Positions 8,277-15,796 of a stretch of DNA of 64,000 nt are shown here, piece after piece. Source of the stretch: Candidatus Peribacteria bacterium (GTDB lineage: Bacteria; Patescibacteriota; Gracilibacteria; UBA1369; 2-02-FULL-48-14); NCBI GenBank assembly GCA_943349825.1, contig CALQZQ010000005.1:34121-98120 (forward strand). The letters run 5' to 3'. A program made the translations under genes and the position numbers. The stretch's first letter is position 1. Each line of letters begins with the position of its first letter. The notes beneath the pieces are model-generated. The model saw only the letters and a list, made by a program, of their open reading frames with translations, was not told the DNA's origin and did no database searches.

Positions 8277-8861
8277 ATGGCACACTCTGCAAAAGATTTT
8301 ACGGGACTGCTGGGGAAACTCCCGGGGCTTTCGGACGCTCAACTTTCCGCGCACTTCAAGCTCTACGAGGGTTATGTGAAGAAAATCAATGAAATTGAAG
8401 AAAAGTTGATGACCGTGGACAAGAGTTTGGCGAATTACAGTTTTGGGGAATACAGCGAGCTCAAGCGTCGCGAGGCGGTGGCGTTCAATGGAACCTACCT
8501 GCACGAGATGTATTTTGAAAATATGGTGGGCACGCCTACGGAAGCCAGCGCGGCACTCAAGGCAGCCATCGAAGGTTCCTTTGGCAGCTTGGCCGACTGG
8601 GAGAAGGACATGCGAGCGTCTGCCGCTTCAACGCCAGGTTGGGTGCTGCTCACTTTCAACAAAATGGACAAGAAGCTCCACCACTACATCATGTACGAAC
8701 ACCACATGAACTATCCTGTGCACCAAGTGCCTCTGATGGCACTCGATTGCTGGGAGCACGCATTCATGATTGACTACGGCATCGACAAAGCCAGCTACCT
8801 CAACACTTTTGTGAAGGCGATCGACTGGAAGGTCCTGAGCGAGAGGTTTGCACAGTTGTAA
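8277..8861 (+). CDS. sod: Superoxide dismutase, Fe/Mn family
   Basis: Dismutates superoxide to oxygen and peroxide in the cytoplasm. The 194-aa protein is diverged, but four plausible metal ligands can be placed: a histidine in LSAHFKLYEGY, a histidine in NGTYLHEMYFEN, and the aspartate and histidine in LDCWEHAFMIDYG, the family signature region. The second histidine of the usual YHxxHH stretch is missing, which is not a metal ligand. Mn versus Fe cannot be decided by eye. Peroxide made here would be removed by the divergent Bcp peroxiredoxin. Confidence 0.88.
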   Translation: MAHSAKDFTGLLGKLPGLSDAQLSAHFKLYEGYVKKINEIEEKLMTVDKSLANYSFGEYSELKRREAVAFNGTYLHEMYFENMVGTPTEASAALKAAIEGSFGSLADWEKDMRASAASTPGWVLLTFNKMDKKLHHYIMYEHHMNYPVHQVPLMALDCWEHAFMIDYGIDKASYLNTFVKAIDWKVLSERFAQL

Positions 8862-8896
8862 AAAATGTTTATAGTGAAGCCACTTAATGCTTTTTC

Positions 8897-10051
8897 ATGA
8901 AATCCAAATTCCTCATTGCCTTTGCTGCCATTCTTGTAGTGGGTGGTTTGACCTACGCTTCCACCAATTCAGAGTCTTTGATGGGCGCTTTTGGCGTCGG
9001 GCCGAAAGTGGTTCTCAGTTTAGCATCTTCGCCGGTTAGTGGAGAGTTGGTGGTTCCCAGCTCTGACCAACAGGTGCTTGGTTTTAAATTGCAATGTAAA
9101 TCCAGAGGAGCGTGCTTGGTGACCGGTTTGGAATTCCAAGGTTTCTTGGATGACGATGGAAATGCCAGTTCCTTGGCTTCTTCTAGCGCAAGTACTACGC
9201 ATGGTACCCGTCTGAGCGACTACGTGGATGATGTTAAAGTCGTGGATTCATCCAGTAATGTTGTGGCCGGACCTGAAAGTGTGAGTGGTTCTTTTACTGT
9301 GACTTTCAACGATTCTTTCAGCATCCCTGCGAACACTACTAGTACCTATTATTTGGTACTAGATACCGATTCTGGAGCTTATGCCGATGGCGATGCAGAA
9401 AACATTGCTTTTGCCATTCGATCCAGTCAGGTGGTGGCGGAAGATTCTTCAGGCAACAGCATGACCATTCAAGGACAAGCCAATGGAGGGAAGTTGGTGC
9501 AGTTTGAAACGAGTCAAGATTCTTTAACAGTATCTTTGGCTTCTAGCCCTGTGAGCGACACGGTGGTGAAGGGGACTAGCGATGTGCCTTTTGTGGGAAT
9601 CACTTTCACTTGCAATGCGACTACGGATTGTCTGGTCACGGATGTGAATATCCAGGGCTATTTGGACGATGATGGAAACAGCAGCAGTTTTGTGAGCAGT
9701 GCCTCCGGGACCACTCATGCCACGAGCCTGAGTGCTTATGTCAGTGCACTTTATTTGGCAAATGCTGACGATCCTTCCATTGATTCTGATAATGAGAGTG
9801 TTAATTCCAGCACTTTTGCTGTGAGTTTTAGTGGCATGACGGATTTCGTCATTGCCGCTGGTACCAGTGAAAGATTCATTCTGATGGGGGACCTGTCCTC
9901 TTCGGCTTATGCCAATGGAGATGCGGAGAATATTGCGTTTGGAGTGGCGTCTGCGGCTGACGTGACAGCGGAAAATGCTGATGGTAATTCCATCGTGGTT
10001 ACCGGCACAGTCAATACGGAACCAATGGTTGTCATCACCAGTGCCAATTAG
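8897..10051 (+). CDS. Secreted protein with two tandem repeat domains
   Basis: A 384-aa exported protein: a signal peptide (MKSKFLIAFAAILVVGGLTYA), then two homologous domains of about 165 residues, near 38-205 and 210-380. Each domain starts with VSLASSPVS or a similar run, holds a pair of cysteines about seven residues apart, then a QGxLDDDGN motif, and ends in DAENIAFxxxSxxDVxAEDxxGN. The composition is rich in Ser, Thr, Asp and Gly, as in surface-layer beta-sandwich domains. The 203-aa protein at 11666-12277 has one such domain. No named family is recognised. A surface structural role is an inference. The end overlaps the convergent hydrolase by 4 nt. Confidence 0.75.
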   Translation: MKSKFLIAFAAILVVGGLTYASTNSESLMGAFGVGPKVVLSLASSPVSGELVVPSSDQQVLGFKLQCKSRGACLVTGLEFQGFLDDDGNASSLASSSASTTHGTRLSDYVDDVKVVDSSSNVVAGPESVSGSFTVTFNDSFSIPANTTSTYYLVLDTDSGAYADGDAENIAFAIRSSQVVAEDSSGNSMTIQGQANGGKLVQFETSQDSLTVSLASSPVSDTVVKGTSDVPFVGITFTCNATTDCLVTDVNIQGYLDDDGNSSSFVSSASGTTHATSLSAYVSALYLANADDPSIDSDNESVNSSTFAVSFSGMTDFVIAAGTSERFILMGDLSSSAYANGDAENIAFGVASAADVTAENADGNSIVVTGTVNTEPMVVITSAN

Positions 10052-10593
10052 GAGGCGTCTATTTTTCCCAGGAGCAGCTCGAATTTTGTGAAGCCGGTGC
10101 TTTGGTTGAAATGGCCTGCATCGGGTACCAGCGTAACTGTTGTGTTTAAGTGTCGGCTCAACTCTTCTGCGCGGTCGAGTTTGATGTAAGGGTCGTTGTC
10201 GCTGTGGAAAATTTCAAAATGGGGGCAGTTCGCCAGGATGGTGGGCCAGTTGAATTCACGTTGAGCGAAAGTCCGCATGCCATCATCGAAGGCGTTGTTC
10301 AGGATTCCAAAAACGGGGGCGACTAGAAAAGCGGCACCGACGTGGTAACGCTCGAGGATGTTCAAAATGAAGCAGCCACCCAGACTGTGGCCCACTAAAA
10401 TGGTGTCTGGATCCAGGTCTGCTTCGTAGGTTTTGAAGGTTGCGAGCCAGCTTTCCAAGGTTTGTCCTTCGGGAGTGGGGAATTGAGGAACGAGAACTTT
10501 GTGGCCCCGCTTTTCAAGCTCCGCCTTGAGCCAAGGGAACCAGTTTTCGTCTGGATGTCCGCTTACGCCGTGGATGATGAAGACAGTAGCCAT
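10048..10593 (-). CDS. Alpha/beta hydrolase, RBBP9/YdeN family
   Basis: A 181-aa serine hydrolase of the short RBBP9/YdeN type. It begins MATVFIIHGVSGHPDENWFPWL, with the oxyanion region typical of the family, and has the nucleophile elbow GHSLGGC. An aspartate and a histidine near the C-terminus (DNDPYI and DAGHFN) complete the triad. The natural substrate is unknown. ATG 10593 is preferred because it gives the usual family start and leaves 2 nt after the DHH gene stop; an upstream ATG would add six residues and overlap that gene. Probably co-transcribed with it. Confidence 0.85.
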   Translation of the reverse strand: MATVFIIHGVSGHPDENWFPWLKAELEKRGHKVLVPQFPTPEGQTLESWLATFKTYEADLDPDTILVGHSLGGCFILNILERYHVGAAFLVAPVFGILNNAFDDGMRTFAQREFNWPTILANCPHFEIFHSDNDPYIKLDRAEELSRHLNTTVTLVPDAGHFNQSTGFTKFELLLGKIDAS

Positions 10594-10595
10594 AC

Positions 10596-11558
10596 TTAAT
10601 TTATACTCCAAACTTTTTTCTCCACCAAGTGGCCTTGTACCGTGAAGCCCGCGGCCATTTTGTGGCCGCCGCCGCCGAAGAGGCTGGCAATGGCGGTGAG
10701 GTCTATGTTTTCATCTTGAGTGCGCATGGAGCCTTTGATTTGGCCGTTCCAGTCTTCGGTGAGCAGCACGCAGAATTTGGCGGGGGAGGCGTGGCCCAGG
10801 TAGTTGATCAGTCCGGCGATGTCGTCTTTTTGGGCGTTCACGGCGTGGTAATCGGCTTCGGTGAGGGCGGTGATCGCGGCGCGTTTGGAGTTCAAGCTGA
10901 GGCGTTCCAGCGCGCGACCCCACAAGTGGAGTTGGGGTAGGGAGTGGGTGTGGAAGAGTTCTTTGATGCAGCGGGCATGGTCGGCGCCGAGGGCTGTGAG
11001 TCGGCCGGCAATGCGCAGCCCGGTGGCTGTGGTGTTGGTGTGTTGGAAGGAGCCTGTGTCGTAGTAGAGGCCTAGGAGCAGGGAAGTGGCCATGGTGGGC
11101 GTGATGCCCCACTGGCAGTAGGTGAAAAAGAGAAAGAGGATGAAGCAAGTGGCGGGAGCGTCTGGCAGCACCATGTTCACGGTGCCAAAGTTGTCGTTGG
11201 ACGGATGGTGGTCGATGTTGAGCAGCAAGGTTTTGTTGCGGTCGAGCAGCTCCGGTTTGTCTTCGTGAAAAGCCATGAGTTTGTGGCCGCCACAATCCAC
11301 GGTCACGATCAGATCAAAATCCGCGGGATCGAAGTCTTTTTGGTAGGTGCTCGCTTGGTGCAGGAAGGCGCAATTGTCGGGGGGATTGTCTACACAAGCG
11401 GATGTCACTTCCTTGCCCATGTTTTCTAGAGCTTCGCGCAGGGCCAGGTTGGCGCCTATGGAATCGGCGTCCGGATTTTTGTGTGACAGAATCACAATGC
11501 GCTTGGCATTTTGCAGCAGTTCGCGGGCTTGGTCGAAGGAGGGAAGGGCAGGAGGCAT
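10596..11558 (-). CDS. DHH-family phosphoesterase, NrnA-like nanoRNase/pAp phosphatase
   Basis: A 320-aa protein of the NrnA type, which degrades short oligoribonucleotides and in some members dephosphorylates pAp or cyclic dinucleotide products. The metal-binding motifs are clear: LSHKNPDADSIG near residue 25, VTVDCGG, NIDHHPSND, and the C-terminal DHHA1 substrate motif LFGGGGHKMAAGF. Length and domain order are typical. It may act with RNase Y (17.8 kb) in RNA turnover, finishing the short products. It is followed after 2 nt by the alpha/beta hydrolase gene. Confidence 0.9.
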   Translation of the reverse strand: MPPALPSFDQARELLQNAKRIVILSHKNPDADSIGANLALREALENMGKEVTSACVDNPPDNCAFLHQASTYQKDFDPADFDLIVTVDCGGHKLMAFHEDKPELLDRNKTLLLNIDHHPSNDNFGTVNMVLPDAPATCFILFLFFTYCQWGITPTMATSLLLGLYYDTGSFQHTNTTATGLRIAGRLTALGADHARCIKELFHTHSLPQLHLWGRALERLSLNSKRAAITALTEADYHAVNAQKDDIAGLINYLGHASPAKFCVLLTEDWNGQIKGSMRTQDENIDLTAIASLFGGGGHKMAAGFTVQGHLVEKKVWSIN

Positions 11559-11603
11559 GATTTTTGGTCAGTGAGCCATGCTAGATTTTTTTGATGGATT
11601 TGC

Positions 11604-11642
11604 GAAGAGATCCTCACATTTTGCTCTTGCGAGGATCTCTTC
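11604..11642. terminator. Perfect 12-bp hairpin downstream of the 203-aa secreted protein gene
   Basis: A 12-bp perfect inverted repeat (11604-11615 with 11631-11642) with a 15-nt loop lies just after the minus-strand gene that ends at 11666 and before the next minus-strand start at 11558. It lacks a clear U-tract on the minus strand, so it could be a weak terminator or a transcript-end stabiliser. Confidence 0.5.
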
Positions 11643-11665
11643 TTATGTCCGGAACTACTCACTCT

Positions 11666-12277
11666 TTATTCTTGTACTGTTACGTAGGTGCGGTAGCGAC
11701 TATTGATGGCACCCGCCGCTAAGATAGAGTTTCCCGTTTCGTCCTCTGCTTCTACGTCGGAGCTACCCCAGATTACAAAGGCGATGCTTTCAGGGGTTCC
11801 ATTAAAATTTCCGCTATCTGTAAAGTCTACGTAGAGGGTTAGGTCCATACTTTCACTTGCTTCAAGGTTGAAGTCATCGGTGAAGAAAAGCGTTCCGTCA
11901 CTTTCGGGCATCACGGGTCCGGCGACCACACTTCCATCAGCATTATTCACTAAGTAGGCATCTGTGATCAGATCGGCCACCGACACGCCGTTGCTAGAGA
12001 CTTCATTGAAGGCGGGTAGCCCGGGGTGGGTACCGTCTTCATCTACGAAACCTTGGAAAAGGAGTGAAGAAACAATGCATTCACTGTTGTTGCTGCAGCC
12101 CAAATGGAGGCCGAGTGCAGCTACGTCGTCCGTGCCTGGAGTATAAACGTGTTCGCCGATGCTGGGTGAAAGCCCTTGAGAGAGTCTGAGGCTAACGGGC
12201 TCAAAAGGGGAAGCTTGAACGGGTGTACTGGAAATGACTAAAGAAAAGAGCAGACTGCTGGCGAGGACTTTTTTCAT
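11666..12277 (-). CDS. Secreted protein with a single repeat domain related to the 8.9-kb gene
   Basis: A 203-aa exported protein with a signal peptide (MKKVLASSLLFSLVISSTPVQA) and one domain homologous to the two domains of the protein at 8897-10051. Shared marks are a cysteine pair (LGCSNNSEC), LFQGFVDEDGT, the segment VNNADGSVVAGP, and the end motif ESIAFVIWGSSDVEAEDETGNSI. It lies alone between hairpins, so it may be transcribed separately. A role at the cell surface is inferred from the signal peptide and composition only. Confidence 0.75.
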   Translation of the reverse strand: MKKVLASSLLFSLVISSTPVQASPFEPVSLRLSQGLSPSIGEHVYTPGTDDVAALGLHLGCSNNSECIVSSLLFQGFVDEDGTHPGLPAFNEVSSNGVSVADLITDAYLVNNADGSVVAGPVMPESDGTLFFTDDFNLEASESMDLTLYVDFTDSGNFNGTPESIAFVIWGSSDVEAEDETGNSILAAGAINSRYRTYVTVQE

Positions 12278-12338
12278 GCGATGGCGTAAAGAGTAATGTT
12301 CAGTAGAACATTTGAAGCTTTAAAAAAGTTTCATGTTT

Positions 12339-13277
12339 TTAAGCAAGTTTTTGTGCACTCACAAATTCAAAGGCTTTGAAGGCGGCTTTGCAACCTTCGT
12401 CGGCGCTGACGATGGCTTGTTTCCATTCGGTGTCGGTCACGTCGCCAGCGGCGTAGAAACCAGGCACGGAGGTTTCGCTCATGCCGTTGATTTTGATTTC
12501 TCCTTTCTCGGTTTTTTCCACACCCAGTTCGTCAATCATGCTGGTGAGCGGAATGCGGCCGATTTCTATAAAAACTCCTTCTATGGGCATTTCGGTGCCG
12601 TCGTCGAACTTCACTTTTTCTACGCGTTTTTCTCCGCAAATTTCCACGATGTTGGTCTTGAGTCGGAATCTGATGTTGGGAGTGGCTTCCACGCGCTGCA
12701 TGTTGATGGGTTCTGCTTTGGTGATTTTTTCGCCTCGATACACAATGGTGACTTCGGAAGCGTGTTCGGCAAGGATCAAAGATTCTTTCACGGCGCTGTC
12801 GCCGCCGCCGACGATGATCACTTTTTTGCCTTTGTAGAAGGGGGCGTCACAGGTGGCGCAGTAGGAAACGCCTTTGCCTCCCAGTTCCATTTCCCCAGGC
12901 ACGCCCAGTTTTTTATAAGTGGTTCCGGTGGCGAGCAGCACGGCGCGCGCTTCGTGCACATCGGCTCCGAACTGAACTTTAAACTTATCGAATTCGGGAG
13001 TCCCGTTTCCAGCAGGTTCCTTTTCTCTCCACACACGGCTCACGCGGCTGCCGATTCGGAAGGGTACGTTGTTGGCTTTGGCGTGATTGATGAAGGCGTC
13101 CGCGAGTTCTTGCCCGCTGACCGACGTGAAGCCGGGATAGTTTTCCACGAGGTGCGTGGTGGTGATGGTTCCGCCGAGGCCTTCGGTGAGGACCACGACG
13201 TCCATGTTGTAACGGCGAGCGTAGATGGAGGCGGAAAGGCCGGCGCAACCGCCGCCGATGATGATGAGATCGTGCAT
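12339..13277 (-). CDS. trxB: Thioredoxin reductase-like flavoprotein
   Basis: A 312-aa FAD enzyme of the low-molecular-weight thioredoxin reductase type. FAD binding: IIIGGGCAGLSASIYA at the start and GFYAAGDVTD near the end. Redox disulfide: CATCDAPF. A second Rossmann motif, GGGDSAVKES, marks the pyridine-nucleotide domain. The usual HRRxxxR motif that holds the NADPH phosphate is not conserved (VYRGEKITKAE here), so the electron donor may not be NADPH. It lies 9 nt after a [2Fe-2S] ferredoxin-like gene. It likely reduces thioredoxin for Bcp and MsrA, though no thioredoxin gene is in the window. Confidence 0.88.
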   Translation of the reverse strand: MHDLIIIGGGCAGLSASIYARRYNMDVVVLTEGLGGTITTTHLVENYPGFTSVSGQELADAFINHAKANNVPFRIGSRVSRVWREKEPAGNGTPEFDKFKVQFGADVHEARAVLLATGTTYKKLGVPGEMELGGKGVSYCATCDAPFYKGKKVIIVGGGDSAVKESLILAEHASEVTIVYRGEKITKAEPINMQRVEATPNIRFRLKTNIVEICGEKRVEKVKFDDGTEMPIEGVFIEIGRIPLTSMIDELGVEKTEKGEIKINGMSETSVPGFYAAGDVTDTEWKQAIVSADEGCKAAFKAFEFVSAQKLA

Positions 13278-13286
13278 GGAAGGAAG

Positions 13287-13583
13287 TTAAGAGTTGGAGG
13301 GAGTTTGCAGTGCTTTGATTTTAGCTTCAAGTGCGTCTGGGCGCATGTGATTTTCAATAGTGCCGTTTCCCATGATGTTCATGAGCGGGCTGCCTTGAGA
13401 TTGAATGAACACGTTGGGTCCGTCGTCGCAGTTGGAGAGACAGCCGCAGGTTTCTAAGCGGAACTGCCCGTCTGGCGTATTTTCACCTGCTTTGATTTGG
13501 AGCACTTTCTCGGCACGTTTCAAGGAATCTTCTGCGAAATTTCTTCGACACGATCCGGCTTGGCAAACTTTGATGATGTGCAT
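13287..13583 (-). CDS. Thioredoxin-like [2Fe-2S] ferredoxin
   Basis: A 98-aa protein with the cysteine pattern of the NuoE-like or shethna-type thioredoxin-fold ferredoxins: C-x4-C in VCQAGSCRRN and C-x3-C in CGCLSNC followed by DDGPNVFI. It would carry electrons through one 2Fe-2S cluster. Its start overlaps the stop of the 735-aa gene by one base (TAATG), and trxB begins 9 nt after its stop. This tight order suggests that it exchanges electrons with the reductase, but that is inference from context. Confidence 0.82.
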   Translation of the reverse strand: MHIIKVCQAGSCRRNFAEDSLKRAEKVLQIKAGENTPDGQFRLETCGCLSNCDDGPNVFIQSQGSPLMNIMGNGTIENHMRPDALEAKIKALQTPSNS

Positions 13584-15790
13584 TAGGCGGCTTGAGATTC
13601 TTCTTCCTCGTAATTTGAACTGTTGGTGGCTTGGATTCCATAGAATTCGTCGGTATCGGCAATACTGTCGTCGATTTCTGCGGTGGCGTAGGTCAGTTCG
13701 TCTATCACTTGTTCGGAGGCTCCATCCAAACCTAAGTATTTGAGCATAGCCATGACGAGCAGTTCTTTTTTATCCACATAAGATGCCTTCAGTTTTTTTC
13801 GCATATCCAGTTCGTCTTTTCCGTCTTCACCGGTGACCATTACCCTGTCGTAAACAGCTTTATCCATTTTGTTAATGATTTCTTGGTCTGCATTCCTTAC
13901 CATTTCTGCGGTCACCACTTGTAATCCTTCTTCAGATACTTCTCCCCCTGATTTGCGGTCTCCACCTGCGTTTCGTAATAATGCGTCTGAAACGAAGGTA
14001 TTTCCTAAACGCTGCTCCTCTTCGTTTTTGGCTAAACTGTTGTCGAAGCCGACTTTCCACATATTGTCGTTTTGGCCGTGTAGACCGAAATGCGCATCTT
14101 CTCGCATGCGACCTGCCATTTGATTGAGGTTCCAACCTTCGAGCTGCCTTACCCAGCCGCCGATTCGGTCAGTGGTTTCAGTAAGGACTGCCACTTTTTT
14201 ACCAGCTTCTTCCGTCTTCATTTTTTCCCTTAAGAATCTTTTTCCTTCTGCGCTGTGGATTTTTTTAACGGCTTGTTGTTCACGGGTTTTTTTGTCGACT
14301 AGTTCTTCATCTATCTTTGCGAAAGGATTGACAGAAGACTTGTTCTGAGTGGTTTGTACTTTTTGTAGGAACTTTTGTCTTTGTTCTAAACTCATGGCTT
14401 TGAATTTTGGGGTCTGACCCAATTGTATGTGTTCGGGTAAGTCCATGAATTCTTGAATCACGTCCTTTCGATTTTGAATATGTTTGGCTTTCAAGAGCTG
14501 TAGTTCCAGCGCTTGTACTTCAGGTTTATCATTTAAAATGCTTGTTTTGAGTCGAGCTTTCTCTTCTCTCGTGAAGAGCTCCACCCCTTGATGTTCCTCT
14601 GATTCTAAAATTGCCATGTATTCCAAGACGTGGATACTTTGTTTGCCAGCCAGGCTTTCTAAGTCTTTGATGTAGACTTTTAGATTATGGAAGCGCATGT
14701 CGTCGGTTTTTCCGCGGAGGTTTTCTGCTTGATCGGGAGGAAAGTGACTCAATAATTCATCTCGTTTTGCATACACTTTTTTTCTTTTTGGAACTTCTGA
14801 ATCTTTCAAAGATTTTAGCATTTCTTCCATCTTGCCTAGACTGTCGAATTCATTTTTGTGCCACTGCATGTACTCCCATTTTGCGGCCCGCATCTTCCCC
14901 TTGGGCGTTTGAATCATTGGTCCTCCAAAACAGTCTTCTTTTGCGACGATTCCGTCGTAATCGTCGGTCACTTTTTTGTATCTCGCTACTATTTCTGCGC
15001 AGCTTTTCTCAGGGTCTTTGCCTTGTTCTACGGCCTGGTGGAAGGCTTTTTGTACTGCTTGTGGGTAACCATCTACTTTTTTTACCATTTCCATGGCTTT
15101 GCCTAAAATTTTAGGTTCATGGGCTTCGGGATCTTGTTCTTTCCCTAATAGATGGAAGAAGAGTGTTTGTACAAATTTAGTTTGATTCTTCAACAGGTTC
15201 CTGAATTTTATTCTAGGTCCTACGAATTCATCGAAATGTGCAATGACCCAAGCGAGAGATTCTTTGGATCCCTTGGCTACCGCCGGCAGACCCTCGATGT
15301 AATTCACCAGGCTGTCTCTTTTAGCGTTTACCGCCTCAGTTTCTGCTTCGTGCATGGGTACGTAGGCTTTGGACTTTTGAATCAAACCGTTGTTTTCTTT
15401 GGGATTATGGAGGTATTCAAGCCCGCTTTTACGTAATTTTTCTTTCAAGGCATCTAACTCCCACGCTTTTGTACAGTCTTGCGCTTTCTTGATGGCTTTG
15501 CTTTGATCTAAATTTGTGGAGTTTTGGAACGCTTTGAGTTCGTCAATCAGCTCGTCTTTCTCTCGTTGGTTTTCTGCATCTATAGTTTGATCCACTTCTC
15601 CAAAATAAGCTTTGCCGCCTCTTTCTCTGGCTTTTGCTGCTACTCTTTGTATGTCGTCTTTCTCTAGCTCTGTGACCGAATTAGGGTCGTAACGAGGCAT
15701 CTCAAGATACAGTGCTTTCTTCAATTCCCAAGGGTTTTGAAAGCCGAGCCGTGTGATGGAGAGAAAGTTGGACATAGTTGGGGAAATCAA
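13583..15790 (-). CDS. Large charged hypothetical protein (735 aa)
   Basis: I recognise no family. The 735-aa protein has no signal peptide or membrane segment, is highly charged (many Lys, Glu, Asp and Gln), has very few cysteines, and is predicted by eye to be mainly helical with possible coiled-coil stretches around 380-560. The C-terminus is acidic. The start at 15790 leaves 6 nt after the lamin-tail gene; a second in-frame ATG lies five codons later. Its stop overlaps the ferredoxin start by one base. Its neighbours suggest co-expression with a surface protein and a redox pair, without giving a function. Confidence 0.75.
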   Translation of the reverse strand: MISPTMSNFLSITRLGFQNPWELKKALYLEMPRYDPNSVTELEKDDIQRVAAKARERGGKAYFGEVDQTIDAENQREKDELIDELKAFQNSTNLDQSKAIKKAQDCTKAWELDALKEKLRKSGLEYLHNPKENNGLIQKSKAYVPMHEAETEAVNAKRDSLVNYIEGLPAVAKGSKESLAWVIAHFDEFVGPRIKFRNLLKNQTKFVQTLFFHLLGKEQDPEAHEPKILGKAMEMVKKVDGYPQAVQKAFHQAVEQGKDPEKSCAEIVARYKKVTDDYDGIVAKEDCFGGPMIQTPKGKMRAAKWEYMQWHKNEFDSLGKMEEMLKSLKDSEVPKRKKVYAKRDELLSHFPPDQAENLRGKTDDMRFHNLKVYIKDLESLAGKQSIHVLEYMAILESEEHQGVELFTREEKARLKTSILNDKPEVQALELQLLKAKHIQNRKDVIQEFMDLPEHIQLGQTPKFKAMSLEQRQKFLQKVQTTQNKSSVNPFAKIDEELVDKKTREQQAVKKIHSAEGKRFLREKMKTEEAGKKVAVLTETTDRIGGWVRQLEGWNLNQMAGRMREDAHFGLHGQNDNMWKVGFDNSLAKNEEEQRLGNTFVSDALLRNAGGDRKSGGEVSEEGLQVVTAEMVRNADQEIINKMDKAVYDRVMVTGEDGKDELDMRKKLKASYVDKKELLVMAMLKYLGLDGASEQVIDELTYATAEIDDSIADTDEFYGIQATNSSNYEEEESQAA

Positions 15791-15796
15791 GCCACC

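Noticed and set aside
12333..13457. Open frame of 374 codons opposite trxB
   Set aside because: Phe/His/Gly-rich shadow of the thioredoxin reductase gene, without recognisable domains.
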